54,072 nt of DNA, taken from an uncultured Alphaproteobacteria bacterium (lineage in GTDB: Bacteria > Pseudomonadota > Alphaproteobacteria > RF32 > CAG-239). The translations under genes and the position numbers were made by a program. The notes under the pieces are model-generated. The model saw only the letters and a list, made by a program, of their open reading frames with translations. It did not search any database and was not told the DNA's origin. Where the stretch lies: the NCBI GenBank assembly GCA_934254675.1, contig CAKQLP010000010.1:1-54072 (forward strand). Reading direction: 5' to 3'. Of this stretch, positions 7,536-16,298 are shown piece after piece; the first letter of the stretch is position 1; each line of letters starts with the position of its first letter.

Positions 7536-8515
7536 TTTCCTCCGACGCTGTTAATCTCTATTATTTGTTGTACATCAATATTTTCACTTTCGCAAAGGTT
7601 TTTAACCGTATTTCCCTTAGAAAGTTCCATAGCCGTCACTCCGGTCTGCACGCACAAAACCGGAACTATACCGGAATTTACAGCCCCTTTAATATCTGTA
7701 CGAATTGTATCTCCAATCATGCAGATTTTATTTTTAGTAACCATTTTGCCGCAATTTTTCAGTTCAGCAAACACATAATCATAGATATTCTTATGCGGTT
7801 TTCCATATTCCAAAAGTTCATTGCCTTGTTGGCGAAGAGTTTCAGCTATTGTTCCATTACGGATAACAAACTGAGCTTCGGTGCTTTTCAATAAAGGATG
7901 ACCTTCTTGCGCTAAATAGTCCGGATTAGCATTCAGCACCGGCAATTTTAACGCCGCCGCTTTTTCTATTATTGGCAGAAATGGTTCAATTATTGTTGTA
8001 TCCCAAATAAAAACTTCATTTTTATCATTTATTTTCACAGGTAAGAAACAATCACTGTATTCTGAAAAACGAATCACATCCTCTTTTGTTAGAAAAGGAA
8101 CACCGCAAAAAATAAAATCAGCATTTTCAATATTATCCACTTGTCGATACATAGTTTCGGTAAACATTTTTTCATGAGATGCGCCGATTGTGTAAAAACA
8201 GTGAGGCAATATACAAGTATTAAAGCTTAATTTTTGGTTTAATAAATCTTCTCGCAGAACTTCTCCTGAACTGACCATAAAATTATAATCAATACCTTCC
8301 ATCATGCCTTTGCGCCGATATGACGCCACCATATCTTCGTGAAGTAAGGTCGCGTTGGAGACCACAACAACAGTTTTCCCCATATTCACTAACAGACGCA
8401 TTGTTTCCTTACTGTTTTTATAAAAACCGTCACCGTTCCAAAAAACTCCATACGCATCAAACAAAAATACCTCAAAATCATTAATGATGTCCATCAAGCT
8501 ATCATAGATTTTCAT
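7532..8515 (-). CDS. HAD-superfamily hydrolase, subclass IIA (NagD-like)
   Basis: The 327-residue protein shows HAD motif I as FLFDAYGVFWNG (residues about 17-28), motif II VVVVSNAT, and motifs III/IV around YGKPHKNIYDYV and MIGDTIRTDIKGAVNSG. The cap lies between motifs II and III as in class IIA (NagD, PLP phosphatase, nitrophenylphosphatase-like). In motif I the second Asp (general acid/base) is Tyr; a related hypothetical HAD-IIA subfamily has Trp there, so the enzyme may be slow or act on unusual phosphates. It overlaps tilS by 14 bp and the HIT gene by 4 bp. Confidence 0.85.
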   Translation of the reverse strand: MKIYDSLMDIINDFEVFLFDAYGVFWNGDGFYKNSKETMRLLVNMGKTVVVVSNATLLHEDMVASYRRKGMMEGIDYNFMVSSGEVLREDLLNQKLSFNTCILPHCFYTIGASHEKMFTETMYRQVDNIENADFIFCGVPFLTKEDVIRFSEYSDCFLPVKINDKNEVFIWDTTIIEPFLPIIEKAAALKLPVLNANPDYLAQEGHPLLKSTEAQFVIRNGTIAETLRQQGNELLEYGKPHKNIYDYVFAELKNCGKMVTKNKICMIGDTIRTDIKGAVNSGIVPVLCVQTGVTAMELSKGNTVKNLCESENIDVQQIIEINSVGGK

Positions 8516-9584
8516 GATTTATCTCCACATTTTTCAAAATAGCCGCTTTAGCCTTATATGGAATTCTAATATCTTTATATAATGGATGTTTTTGGATAAA
8601 CTCTTTCCATGTTTTACGTATTTTTACCCCATTTGCAACATGTTCCGGCACAACCCAAATCCACTCTCCGGCCAAAATAAACTCCTTACCTCCAAGCGTT
8701 GCGCCATTAAAAGGCAGAACATTCAGCGCATCAATCAGTTTCAGCACGCTTTCAGCCCGCGGGATATAATTTCGCCGACACAAACGAGCCAAAACTCTAA
8801 ATTTCATTTCTCTATGCCAATTTAAATACGCTGTATATTTAAATCGGCAAACAGTTTCAAAATCCCATAAAACATCACGAGCTAATAGCAAATCCAGCTG
8901 CTGTTCAATAAAATCTTCCGCACTTTGCAAAGCTTGCACGGCACCACATATTTTTTCCACATTAATACCGGTTTTATCAGCCAATTCCGGTAAGAATTGA
9001 CGCAGCCGGCCTCTCAATAAAGAAGTGTCGGCGTTTGATTCATCCTCCACCCAGACAATTCCTCTTTTTTGCAAATATAAACGAAAATCTTCAGGAAACA
9101 CATGTAACAGTGGTCGTAAAATAATCAATCCGTCACGCACGCTGTATTCTCGAATTCCGCACAATCCCTCTAAACCGCTGCCACGTTGCAAACGCATCAA
9201 AAAAGTTTCCGCCTGATCTTTGGCATGGTGTGCCGTCATCAATACCCGAACACCATTTTTATTGCACCAACTTCTAATTAAAGAATATCTAGCCTGTCTT
9301 GCTGCCTCTTCAATCCCTGTTTTAGGCTTGGCTGTATTCCATGATAAAATATGATGTTCAATTCCATATTTTTCCATAAGTCCGGCCACATACTCCGCTT
9401 CCATGCGAGAAGTCGGACGCAATCTATGATCCACTGTCAACGCGACAATTTTTCGCCCAAACACAGCTAATTCTTCAGCCGCTTGCAATACCAACGCCAA
9501 AGAATCGGCACCACCGGAAACACCAACGGCGATGACGCTATCTTTTATTTGATATTTGGCTAAAAGTTCTTCCACTATTTGCAT
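8502..9584 (-). CDS. tilS: tRNA(Ile)-lysidine synthase
   Basis: This enzyme modifies C34 of tRNA-Ile(CAU) to lysidine so that it reads AUA. The 360-residue protein has the PP-loop GVSGGADSLAL (residues about 21-31), then VDHRLR, TAHHAKDQAETFLMRL and RGSGLEGLCG, all TilS landmarks; the C-terminal domain is short, as in many alphaproteobacteria. It overlaps cpoB by 10 bp and the HAD gene by 14 bp. The order pal-cpoB-tilS is a common alphaproteobacterial arrangement; the ftsH that usually follows is replaced here by HAD-HIT-kdsB. Confidence 0.93.
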   Translation of the reverse strand: MQIVEELLAKYQIKDSVIAVGVSGGADSLALVLQAAEELAVFGRKIVALTVDHRLRPTSRMEAEYVAGLMEKYGIEHHILSWNTAKPKTGIEEAARQARYSLIRSWCNKNGVRVLMTAHHAKDQAETFLMRLQRGSGLEGLCGIREYSVRDGLIILRPLLHVFPEDFRLYLQKRGIVWVEDESNADTSLLRGRLRQFLPELADKTGINVEKICGAVQALQSAEDFIEQQLDLLLARDVLWDFETVCRFKYTAYLNWHREMKFRVLARLCRRNYIPRAESVLKLIDALNVLPFNGATLGGKEFILAGEWIWVVPEHVANGVKIRKTWKEFIQKHPLYKDIRIPYKAKAAILKNVEINHENL

Positions 9585-10576
9585 CCAAGCTTAGACGCTT
9601 CATTTTTCACACGTTTTGCTAAATCAGCATTAGCTTTAGGAAACTCCGAGTTAAAACTGGAAAGCACGATACAAGCTTTTTTATTCTCCTTTTGCGCTTT
9701 AAAAGTTAGTCCTAATTTAAACAAACTATCTGGTGCTTTATTGCCGTCATGATATTTTTCATACCCGTTTTTAAATGCCACAATAGCTTTATTATAATTA
9801 TTTTGTTTAAAATAAACTTCGCCTAACCAATATTGAGCATTTCCAGCCAATTTATCTTTTGGAAATTGTTCCAAAATATGCTGAAAAGCTAATTCCGCTT
9901 CATCGTAATAACCGCTGTTATAAGCCTCCATACCCGAGGCATACATTTCACCGACAGTAGCTGGTGGCTTCGTGTTGTCTGCGGCGACTGGCATTACAGC
10001 ATCCGGAACAAGTTTTTGCGGCTGTCCGTCAGAGCCGGAGGATAAATCCGTTGATAATTTTGATTTATTATCGGTCACCACATTAGAACCGGCAATCGGA
10101 GCTAAATCGTCTCCTTGAATACTATCGCCGGTCACAGCTTTAGAAGCTCCGGTGGCAACTGGTGATTCATATGTTGCCGGAATAGACTGGACAGGCGCGC
10201 TCAAATTTGCGGGAACGGGCCTTCCTTCTAAAATTTTAAAACGAATTTCCATATCCCTATTAATTTTATCTAATTTGCTATCCAATTGTTTAATCTGATA
10301 TTCCAGTATATCCATGCGGCCATTAACTTTACGAATAACTTCATCATATTCGCCGATTTTAACCTGAACATTTCCGGCTGCGGCCATATCAGGAGAAACA
10401 GCCGCCGATTTTGAAGATTCGTTAGAACTTCCGGCTCCACGATAAATCTGGCGTTGCAATACCATCAAGTCTTCACGTAAATCCTCTATTTCTTTTTGCA
10501 TATCCGAATTTGCCAATGCCGGCATTGCCGCCAGCAACAAACTTCCAGATAATAAAAAACTAGCCGCTAATTTCAT
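9575..10576 (-). CDS. cpoB: Cell division coordinator CpoB (Tol-Pal associated YbgF)
   Basis: The 333-residue periplasmic protein has a signal peptide (MKLAASFLLSGSLLLAAMPA, cleavage near ALA-N), a trimerising coiled coil split in two (residues about 24-45 and 75-115), a Ser/Pro/Ala-rich linker, and C-terminal TPR repeats (YNSGYYDEAELAFQHIL; YWLGEVYFKQNNYNKAIVAF; PDSLFKLGLTFKAQ). It coordinates outer-membrane constriction with septal peptidoglycan synthesis through TolA and PBP1B. It is normally directly behind pal; here an orphan gene and its terminator are in between. AGGAG precedes the start by six bases. Confidence 0.92.
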   Translation of the reverse strand: MKLAASFLLSGSLLLAAMPALANSDMQKEIEDLREDLMVLQRQIYRGAGSSNESSKSAAVSPDMAAAGNVQVKIGEYDEVIRKVNGRMDILEYQIKQLDSKLDKINRDMEIRFKILEGRPVPANLSAPVQSIPATYESPVATGASKAVTGDSIQGDDLAPIAGSNVVTDNKSKLSTDLSSGSDGQPQKLVPDAVMPVAADNTKPPATVGEMYASGMEAYNSGYYDEAELAFQHILEQFPKDKLAGNAQYWLGEVYFKQNNYNKAIVAFKNGYEKYHDGNKAPDSLFKLGLTFKAQKENKKACIVLSSFNSEFPKANADLAKRVKNEASKLGCK

Positions 10577-10646
10577 AAGGCATCTCCTAAAAAATCAAAA
10601 CATAACTCATTTATAAAATATTTTTTGTCTTAGTACAAGAACAAAA

Positions 10647-10674
10647 AAAAGACCGCTTGCAAGCAGTCTTTTTT
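10647..10674 (-). terminator. Terminator of the orphan inserted between pal and cpoB
   Basis: Arms AAAAGAC-GCTT / AAGC-GTCTTTT enclose a small loop, with T runs on both strands. It separates 10696-11667 from cpoB. Confidence 0.75.
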
Positions 10675-10695
10675 GTGCAAATAGTCAACCGAAAA

Positions 10696-11667
10696 CTAAA
10701 CTTCTTTCATTCGCCAATTTTGTTTCAGAGGAAACTTACGATGCCAAAATTCGCCATATTTTGGGTTAATTCGAGGCAACCTAATTTTTATTTTCCTTGA
10801 TTCATTCCCTTGACCTGGCCATTCAAAAACATTTACCGTTGGCTTGAATGAATTACTACTCAAATCAAGATATTTTTCATACTTCATTTTTGGGTATTGC
10901 GGTTCCACATAATCGTAAGACGACAAAATTTCATTTCGTGCTTTGGCCTCCATAAGATCATTAACCAGCAATATCAAAAACTTTTCTTTGATAGTTTCAA
11001 CACCAATAGCTCTTTCCACTGCGTCAGAAGAAAAAGCCTCCCAATTTTTCAGCAAATAAAATTCGCCAACCTTGTTACGAACAAAATAGCATGAAACCTC
11101 AGTTGTTGGAAATGAATTGACAATCACGCCGCCAAGCCTAGTGGGAAACTCTCCATTCATAACGATTACAGAGTCTTTCAAAGAAAAATGCCGTAGCATG
11201 TAACCTTTAGTCAAACGATCAACCGTGCCCCGAACATACTCTTGCACAATATCAAGAAACAAGCTGTTGGCATACAAAGAAACATTGTCAACACCCGCCT
11301 CGACTTTGACCATAACATTACCCAAACCAAGCGTTGTAATCATGGCATCAGCACGTTCTTCAAACCATCGCGAAAAAAGAATAAGTTCCTCAGCCTCGGC
11401 CTGCCCGTTAATCTTCAGTTTTTTTCTTTCCAGTGCGTGCAACCAAGCATTGCAGGGATAGAATCTCTTGAGATTTTCAATACTAAAATCCATCAACCAA
11501 ACCGGGCCACCATACTCCGAAGTACCATAACTACTAGACAAAACAACAGCACGAAACATCTTCCATAATGTTTCATACTCCTCAGAAGTGCTGTGCGAAC
11601 TTGATTTCCAAAGTTCCATATCCTGCTTCACCTGATAGCTGGATATGCTTTCGACTACATTCTTCAT
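10696..11667 (-). CDS. Protein of unknown function inserted in the pal-cpoB interval
   Basis: I do not recognise this 323-residue protein. It has no signal peptide or obvious membrane segment and is rich in aromatic residues (WLMDF, FYPCNAWLHALERKK, WFEERADAM). The C-terminal 60 residues are basic with Pro/Arg/Lys (RKIKIRLPRINPKYGEFWHR). No Shine-Dalgarno precedes the ATG, and the leader is A/T-rich and contains TTAACTATTA. A TTGACA element lies at 11741-11746 (minus strand), with a weak -10. It is bounded by terminators on both sides, so it is an independent unit that interrupts the usual pal-cpoB neighbourhood. Acquisition by transfer is possible; base composition is not obviously foreign. 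Confidence 0.75.
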   Translation of the reverse strand: MKNVVESISSYQVKQDMELWKSSSHSTSEEYETLWKMFRAVVLSSSYGTSEYGGPVWLMDFSIENLKRFYPCNAWLHALERKKLKINGQAEAEELILFSRWFEERADAMITTLGLGNVMVKVEAGVDNVSLYANSLFLDIVQEYVRGTVDRLTKGYMLRHFSLKDSVIVMNGEFPTRLGGVIVNSFPTTEVSCYFVRNKVGEFYLLKNWEAFSSDAVERAIGVETIKEKFLILLVNDLMEAKARNEILSSYDYVEPQYPKMKYEKYLDLSSNSFKPTVNVFEWPGQGNESRKIKIRLPRINPKYGEFWHRKFPLKQNWRMKEV

Positions 11668-11770
11668 AATCGTAATAAAAATTAAAACGTAAGTAAATAA
11701 TAGTTAACTGTTTTTTACAACTACATCGTTTTACTTTTTTTGTCAATATTTTAAAATTGCACCTAATACA

Positions 11771-11800
11771 AAAAACGCCACCGATTCGGTAGCGTTTTTT
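11771..11800 (-). terminator. Terminator of pal
   Basis: Arms AAAAACGC-ACCGA / TCGGT-GCGTTTTT form a hairpin followed by T on the minus strand, 22 bases past the pal stop. Confidence 0.85.
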
Positions 11801-11822
11801 TATTGGTAATCAAACTGTCTGA

Positions 11823-12287
11823 TTATTCAGCTGCGCTAACAACTGTAATCGCACGACGGTTCTGAGCCCAAGCTGCTTCGTTGTTACCCAAAACAGCTGG
11901 TCTTTCTTTACCATAAGAAATTGTAGAAATTCTACCTTCTTCAATGCCTTGAGATACCAAGTATTGTTTTACAGCGTTGGCACGGCGTTCACCCAAAGCC
12001 AAGTTGTATTCACGAGTACCTCTGTCATCGCAGTGACCTTGAACAATAACGTTTACATCGTCATGTTTTTTCAACCAAGCAACTTGAGTATCCAAAGCAG
12101 CTTGAGCTTCTGCAGACAAAGAAGAACTATCAAATGCGAAGAATACTGTGTCTGTTGTATTTTCTACAAAGTCACGAGCTAATCTAGATTCGCAGTCAGC
12201 ACCGCTAAACAAGCCACCATCAGCGCCAAAAGTAGAGCAACCTGACAAAGCAACTAGTGCGCAGAACAAACTTAAAAGTTTTTTCAT
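11823..12287 (-). CDS. pal: Peptidoglycan-associated lipoprotein Pal
   Basis: The 154-residue lipoprotein has the lipobox LSGC at residues 14-17 and an OmpA C-terminal domain (residues about 45-150) with the peptidoglycan-binding motifs VFFAFDSSSL, VQGHCDDRGTREYNLALGERRA and ISYGKERP. It anchors the outer membrane to peptidoglycan and works with TolQRAB during constriction. GGAGAA precedes the start. No tolQRAB genes are in the window; upstream lies the ftsI end. The match and length fit Pal closely. Confidence 0.95.
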   Translation of the reverse strand: MKKLLSLFCALVALSGCSTFGADGGLFSGADCESRLARDFVENTTDTVFFAFDSSSLSAEAQAALDTQVAWLKKHDDVNVIVQGHCDDRGTREYNLALGERRANAVKQYLVSQGIEEGRISTISYGKERPAVLGNNEAAWAQNRRAITVVSAAE

Positions 12288-12488
12288 TTTATTTTCTCCA
12301 TATGGTTTTTACATTTTATTTGTATTTCTACAAACGTCTTTTTAATTGCATAACAACTAATACAGTTGGTAATTTAAGAAATATTTGTAAATTTTTCAAT
12401 AACAAAAATAAAAAAAATACGATTATTTTATAAATTTGTGCATTATTTTGCGTTTATGCCGTTATAAGATTCAATTTTTTTTGTTTTT

Positions 12489-14270
12489 TTAACGATTTTT
12501 AAGAGAGATTTCTTTTTTATAGGCGGCATCGACAATACTTTTCTGCTTTTCTAAATCAAAATCAGCTTTAATATTCAGTTGCGGCGCCACTGCTGTGATA
12601 ATATTTTTTGTTGTTGGCACGGCATTCCATCCGGCTTCTGTATGATTAAATGTTTCTTTTAAACCTTTCGGGTCGTCAAAAACAACCAAAAGCGCATATT
12701 TGGGAGCGGATGCCGGAAAACCGGAAACAAAGGTGGAAATACTTTTCTTATGATCATATTTTCCGTTAACCAATTTATCTGCGGTTCCTGTTTTTCCAAA
12801 AACTTGATATCCTTCAACATTCGCTCTTCGTCCGGTACCTCTAACAACCACGGCTCTCAACAATTCTCTCATTTTTTCTGACGTATTTTCTGAAACGACA
12901 CGTCTGCCTTCGCGTTTGCTTTCCGCCAATAATGTCGGTTCATGATAAACGCCGCCGTTAACCATTGCCGAAAACGCCGTAATAATATGTAAAGGCGTCG
13001 TAGAAATTCCATAACCGTAGCTGATTGTGGCCATGGAATGGTCTGACCAGCGTTTTTCTGATAAAAATAATGGTTTTGATGTTTCCGTAACCTCAAAATC
13101 GCTCAAGGTTTTATCCATATTTATTTTTTGAAAAAATTCCCGCTGATATTGTTTACCAACCTGCATAATCTCTAAAGTGGAGCCAATGTTTGACGATTCC
13201 ACCAAAATATCTTCAGGTGTCAGCATCTTATGAGAACCATGCGGATCTGAAACGCGATAACGACCGAAATAAACCGGTTTTGAGGTGTCAAAACGGCTGT
13301 TTACATCAATTTTGCCGCTATCCAAACACATTGCCGTGTTAAAAACCTTAAATACCGAACCGGCTTCATAGACACCCTTTGTGGCAAAATTAAACATAGC
13401 TCTGTCCGCGACTTTTAAACTTTCATTCGGGTTAAAATCAGGAACAGAAACCATTGCCACAATCTGACCGGTGTTTACATTCATCAAAATCGCCGCGGCG
13501 CCTTCCGCTTTAAAATGTTCGACCCCCGCTTCCAACTCTTCACGAATAGTGTTTTGTATTCCCAAATCCACTGAAAGTTTAATCGGCTTTGTTGAGGTAG
13601 TCAAACGCTCGTCCATATAACTTTCCAAACCGGAAACACCTTTATTATCAACGCTGGTATTTCCCAACACATGGGCAAAAAGATTTTTATGCGGATACAC
13701 TCTTTTTTCGCAATTTTCAAACTCCAGCCCCGGGACACCCAACGCGTTGACTTGAGACTGTTGCGCCGGAGATAAATTGCGTTTTAAATAAACAAAACTT
13801 TTTTTACGGCTCAGTAGTTCAAACAAACGTTCATAAGAAATTTCTGGAAAAATCTCATTAAGCTTTTCAGCCACATCCTGAGGATTTTTAACTAATTTTG
13901 TATTGGCAAACAAATTCACCGTTGGCAATGATGTTGCGATAATTTCGCCATTTCTATCCATAATATCCGCGCGTTTCACCGGATTTTTAAAATGAATGAC
14001 ATCTTCATCTTGCGCCAAAGGGTCCACCAATGCCGTGTCAATATTGATACCGTTTCCTAAACAAACATAGGTTACGCGCGCGCCTAAAATACAATAACAT
14101 GCCGCAAACAGCAACATGGCAATCCATGTTCGATTTCGGCATGTCGCAACATTATCCCCTTCTGATGTAAAGCTTCTGGAAGAAACAACACCCCGAGCAA
14201 TTCTTATTTCCTGTCCGGGAAGATAAAATCGTTCGTTATTTCTTTTAGAAAAACTTACATTAAATCCCAT
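12489..14270 (-). CDS. ftsI: Peptidoglycan D,D-transpeptidase FtsI (PBP3)
   Basis: This septal transpeptidase cross-links peptidoglycan at division. The 593-residue protein has one membrane segment at about residues 50-70 (WIAMLLFAACYCILGARVTYV), a dimerisation domain with RADIMDRNGEIIATSLPTVN, and the transpeptidase motifs S-x-x-K (EAGSVFKVF), S-x-N (VESSNIGS) and K-T-G (FGKTGTADK). It follows ftsL by one base. The murE that normally comes next in the dcw cluster is absent; AT-rich sequence and then pal follow. Confidence 0.94.
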   Translation of the reverse strand: MGFNVSFSKRNNERFYLPGQEIRIARGVVSSRSFTSEGDNVATCRNRTWIAMLLFAACYCILGARVTYVCLGNGINIDTALVDPLAQDEDVIHFKNPVKRADIMDRNGEIIATSLPTVNLFANTKLVKNPQDVAEKLNEIFPEISYERLFELLSRKKSFVYLKRNLSPAQQSQVNALGVPGLEFENCEKRVYPHKNLFAHVLGNTSVDNKGVSGLESYMDERLTTSTKPIKLSVDLGIQNTIREELEAGVEHFKAEGAAAILMNVNTGQIVAMVSVPDFNPNESLKVADRAMFNFATKGVYEAGSVFKVFNTAMCLDSGKIDVNSRFDTSKPVYFGRYRVSDPHGSHKMLTPEDILVESSNIGSTLEIMQVGKQYQREFFQKINMDKTLSDFEVTETSKPLFLSEKRWSDHSMATISYGYGISTTPLHIITAFSAMVNGGVYHEPTLLAESKREGRRVVSENTSEKMRELLRAVVVRGTGRRANVEGYQVFGKTGTADKLVNGKYDHKKSISTFVSGFPASAPKYALLVVFDDPKGLKETFNHTEAGWNAVPTTKNIITAVAPQLNIKADFDLEKQKSIVDAAYKKEISLKNR

Positions 14271-14271
14271 T

Positions 14272-14640
14272 TTATTTCTTTTTAACCTCAGCTTTAACCA
14301 ATGTTGTCAAACTTTTTTTATGAGGAAATACTTGCTCCCCGACTGTTTCGTCTTCATAATTAAAGTGTAAAGCCGAATAGTTAATAATTTGTTCAGGTTT
14401 TGCTTTTTCTAACGATAATTGTTCATAAGCCAATTTTTGAAGTCTGTCCGGTGTGTTATACAAACTCCATTGAGCTTTCAGCACATGAATATTTTGAATA
14501 TCTTTTTGAATATTTTCATTAATTGTGGCCAACCGACGTTCCAAAACTTGCACTCTGTTTTTCAAAACAGACGAACCTACGGCGACAAATAAAAAGAATG
14601 TCAGCCACAACACAACCATTGCTGTTTTAATATTCCCCAT
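14272..14640 (-). CDS. ftsL: Cell division protein FtsL-like
   Basis: The 122-residue bitopic protein has an N-terminal membrane segment (residues about 7-25, TAMVVLWLTFFLFVAVGSSV) followed by a leucine-zipper-like coiled coil (VLKNRVQVLERRLATINENI) and a short basic tail. Sequence similarity among FtsL proteins is low, but the position between rsmH and ftsI, size and topology are diagnostic. It forms the FtsQLB complex that activates FtsWI. It begins 3 bp after rsmH. Confidence 0.85.
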   Translation of the reverse strand: MGNIKTAMVVLWLTFFLFVAVGSSVLKNRVQVLERRLATINENIQKDIQNIHVLKAQWSLYNTPDRLQKLAYEQLSLEKAKPEQIINYSALHFNYEDETVGEQVFPHKKSLTTLVKAEVKKK

Positions 14641-14643
14641 GTT

Positions 14644-15558
14644 CTATCCTCTCACCGCATATCTTAATTTTGCCGACCGAGCGCGCGGATTTTTCAAACA
14701 TTCATCCGCTGAGGCCGCAATAACTTTAGAAACTTCGGCAAACAAATGATTATCCTGAACCAATTCCGGTGCGTATTTTGAAACCCGAATTCTTTTGCCG
14801 CCATTTTCTTTAAAAAAATTTTTCACGATTCTGTCTTCCAAAGAATGAAAATCGACCACAACCAAACGCCCGCCTTTTTGCAAACGATTTGCCGCTCCAG
14901 CAAGACCTCTGGACAATTCACCAAGTTCATCATTAACCGCTATGCGCAAAGCCTGAAACGTGCGCGTTGCCGGATCAATTTCTCCAAACTTTTTATGAAC
15001 GACCGAATAAATAATCTCGGCTAACTCTGTTGTTGTTTCAATTTCCTTAGTTTGACGATAGGCGGCGATTCGCTTGGCTATCTGACGAGATTTGCGTTCT
15101 TCGCCGTATTGAAAAATCAAATCGGCCAATTCTTGCTCGCCGTACGTATTCACAATATCTTTTGCCGACAAACCGCTTTGCGACATACGCATGTCCAAAG
15201 CACCTGTTTTATTAAAAGAGAATCCCCTTTCTGCCTCATCTAACTGCATAGATGAAACCCCAATATCAAAAACAGCGCCGTCAATTTGCTCTAAAACCAA
15301 ATCGGCAAAATCCCCAAATTGACCTTCTCTAAACTCAAATCGTTCACCATACATATTTTTGAATTCATTTGCTCTTATTTTGACGGACGGATCTCTATCC
15401 AAAGCTATTACTTTGCAATCTGATGTTTCCAAAATAGCTCTGGAGTAACCTCCGTTTCCAAATGTAGCATCAACGTAAATATTTCCTTTTTGAGGACGCA
15501 AAGCGTCTAAAACCTCAGGCAACATCACCGGAATATGTTTTTGTTTAACTTCAGACAT
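14644..15558 (-). CDS. rsmH: 16S rRNA (cytosine(1402)-N(4))-methyltransferase
   Basis: The 304-residue SAM-dependent enzyme (MraW) shows HIPVMLPEVLDALRP, the SAM motif YVDATFGNGGYSRAIL, the family marker DIGVSSMQLDEAERGFSF, FQALRIAVNDELGEL and VVDFHSLEDRIVKNFF. It methylates C1402 of 16S rRNA in the P site. It starts one base after mraZ stops. Confidence 0.96.
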   Translation of the reverse strand: MSEVKQKHIPVMLPEVLDALRPQKGNIYVDATFGNGGYSRAILETSDCKVIALDRDPSVKIRANEFKNMYGERFEFREGQFGDFADLVLEQIDGAVFDIGVSSMQLDEAERGFSFNKTGALDMRMSQSGLSAKDIVNTYGEQELADLIFQYGEERKSRQIAKRIAAYRQTKEIETTTELAEIIYSVVHKKFGEIDPATRTFQALRIAVNDELGELSRGLAGAANRLQKGGRLVVVDFHSLEDRIVKNFFKENGGKRIRVSKYAPELVQDNHLFAEVSKVIAASADECLKNPRARSAKLRYAVRG

Positions 15559-15559
15559 T

Positions 15560-16027
15560 TTATTCCGCCTCCTTTGCCTGTTTCAAAACCGGACGTTTTT
15601 TCATCACTTCGGCGCGAATACGCGCTTCTTCTTTTGCCCAATTTTCCGGATTCCATATCTGAAATTTTCTACCTTTACCCACAAAGACGGCCGTATCCGT
15701 TATACCGGCGTGTTTCAAAAGTTTTTCACTCAAAACAATTCGTCCGGTGCTGTCAAACGGAAAACGCTTTGCATCGCCAAATATCAAATTGGTTAAATTG
15801 TCTTGCGTTTCCGAAAAAAAATCTGTGGAATTTTCTATTTCCGTTGCCAATTTGTCTAAAGTATCCTCTAAACATCCCTCTATGCAAGGCGCATTCAAAC
15901 TACGATAACAAACTATTTCTGTTGATAATTCCTTAACAATTGCACGATAATCTGACGGCAAAGAGACGCGTCCTTTGGCGTCCACTTTGTTGCTTATGGT
16001 ATCCATAAAGAGAAATATTTTTCTCAT
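15560..16027 (-). CDS. mraZ: Transcriptional regulator MraZ
   Basis: The 155-residue protein contains two AbrB-like MraZ repeats: NKVDAKGRVSLPSDYRAIV (residues about 12-30) and FDSTGRIVLSEKLLKHAGI. It binds DNA as a ring-shaped oligomer and represses the dcw operon. I use the start at 16027 because AAAGGAA precedes it by five bases; an internal ATG (MDTISNKV) matches the usual MraZ start but has no ribosome site. Its own operator is visible upstream. Confidence 0.93.
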   Translation of the reverse strand: MRKIFLFMDTISNKVDAKGRVSLPSDYRAIVKELSTEIVCYRSLNAPCIEGCLEDTLDKLATEIENSTDFFSETQDNLTNLIFGDAKRFPFDSTGRIVLSEKLLKHAGITDTAVFVGKGRKFQIWNPENWAKEEARIRAEVMKKRPVLKQAKEAE

Positions 16028-16057
16028 GTCAGATTCCTTTCGGGTTAATTCTTATTT

Positions 16058-16092
16058 ATGGTATAACATGGTAATTTATGGGTTTCAATGGG
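16058..16092. promoter_or_regulatory. MraZ operator: four ATGG(G/T) boxes spaced 10 bp
   Basis: On the plus strand ATGGT, ATGGT, ATGGG and ATGGG begin at 16058, 16068, 16078 and 16088, exactly one helical turn apart. This is the known MraZ binding pattern (TGGG-like boxes at 10-bp period). A minus-strand promoter, TTGAAA - 17 bp - TATACC at 16060-16088, lies inside the boxes, so MraZ binding would block RNA polymerase. Confidence 0.85.
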
Positions 16093-16252
16093 ATTTTTTA
16101 GTATTTTGTTAACTGTTCTATTTTTGTTCCAATAAATTATATGGATAAAAATAAAAGCCATCGAAAAAACAACCAGATAGCTTTAAAAAATTTTTTTTAA
16201 AATAATTCACATGGTAAAGTTTTATTAATTTTCCAGATTCCTTTTAAAAAGC

Positions 16253-16288
16253 AAAACCTCCCGTATCTTATAAATACGAAAGGTTTTT
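16253..16288 (-). terminator. Terminator of the orphan at 16299
   Basis: Arms AAAACCT-CCGTAT / ATACG-AAGGTTTT form a hairpin 11 bases past the stop. Confidence 0.7.
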
Positions 16289-16298
16289 TACTTATATT

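Noticed and set aside
16153..16184. Imperfect hairpin AAAGC-ATC / GAT-GCTTT with nearby T run upstream of mraZ
   Set aside because: It has a mismatch and a large loop, and no gene ends toward it on the plus strand; probably AT-rich background.
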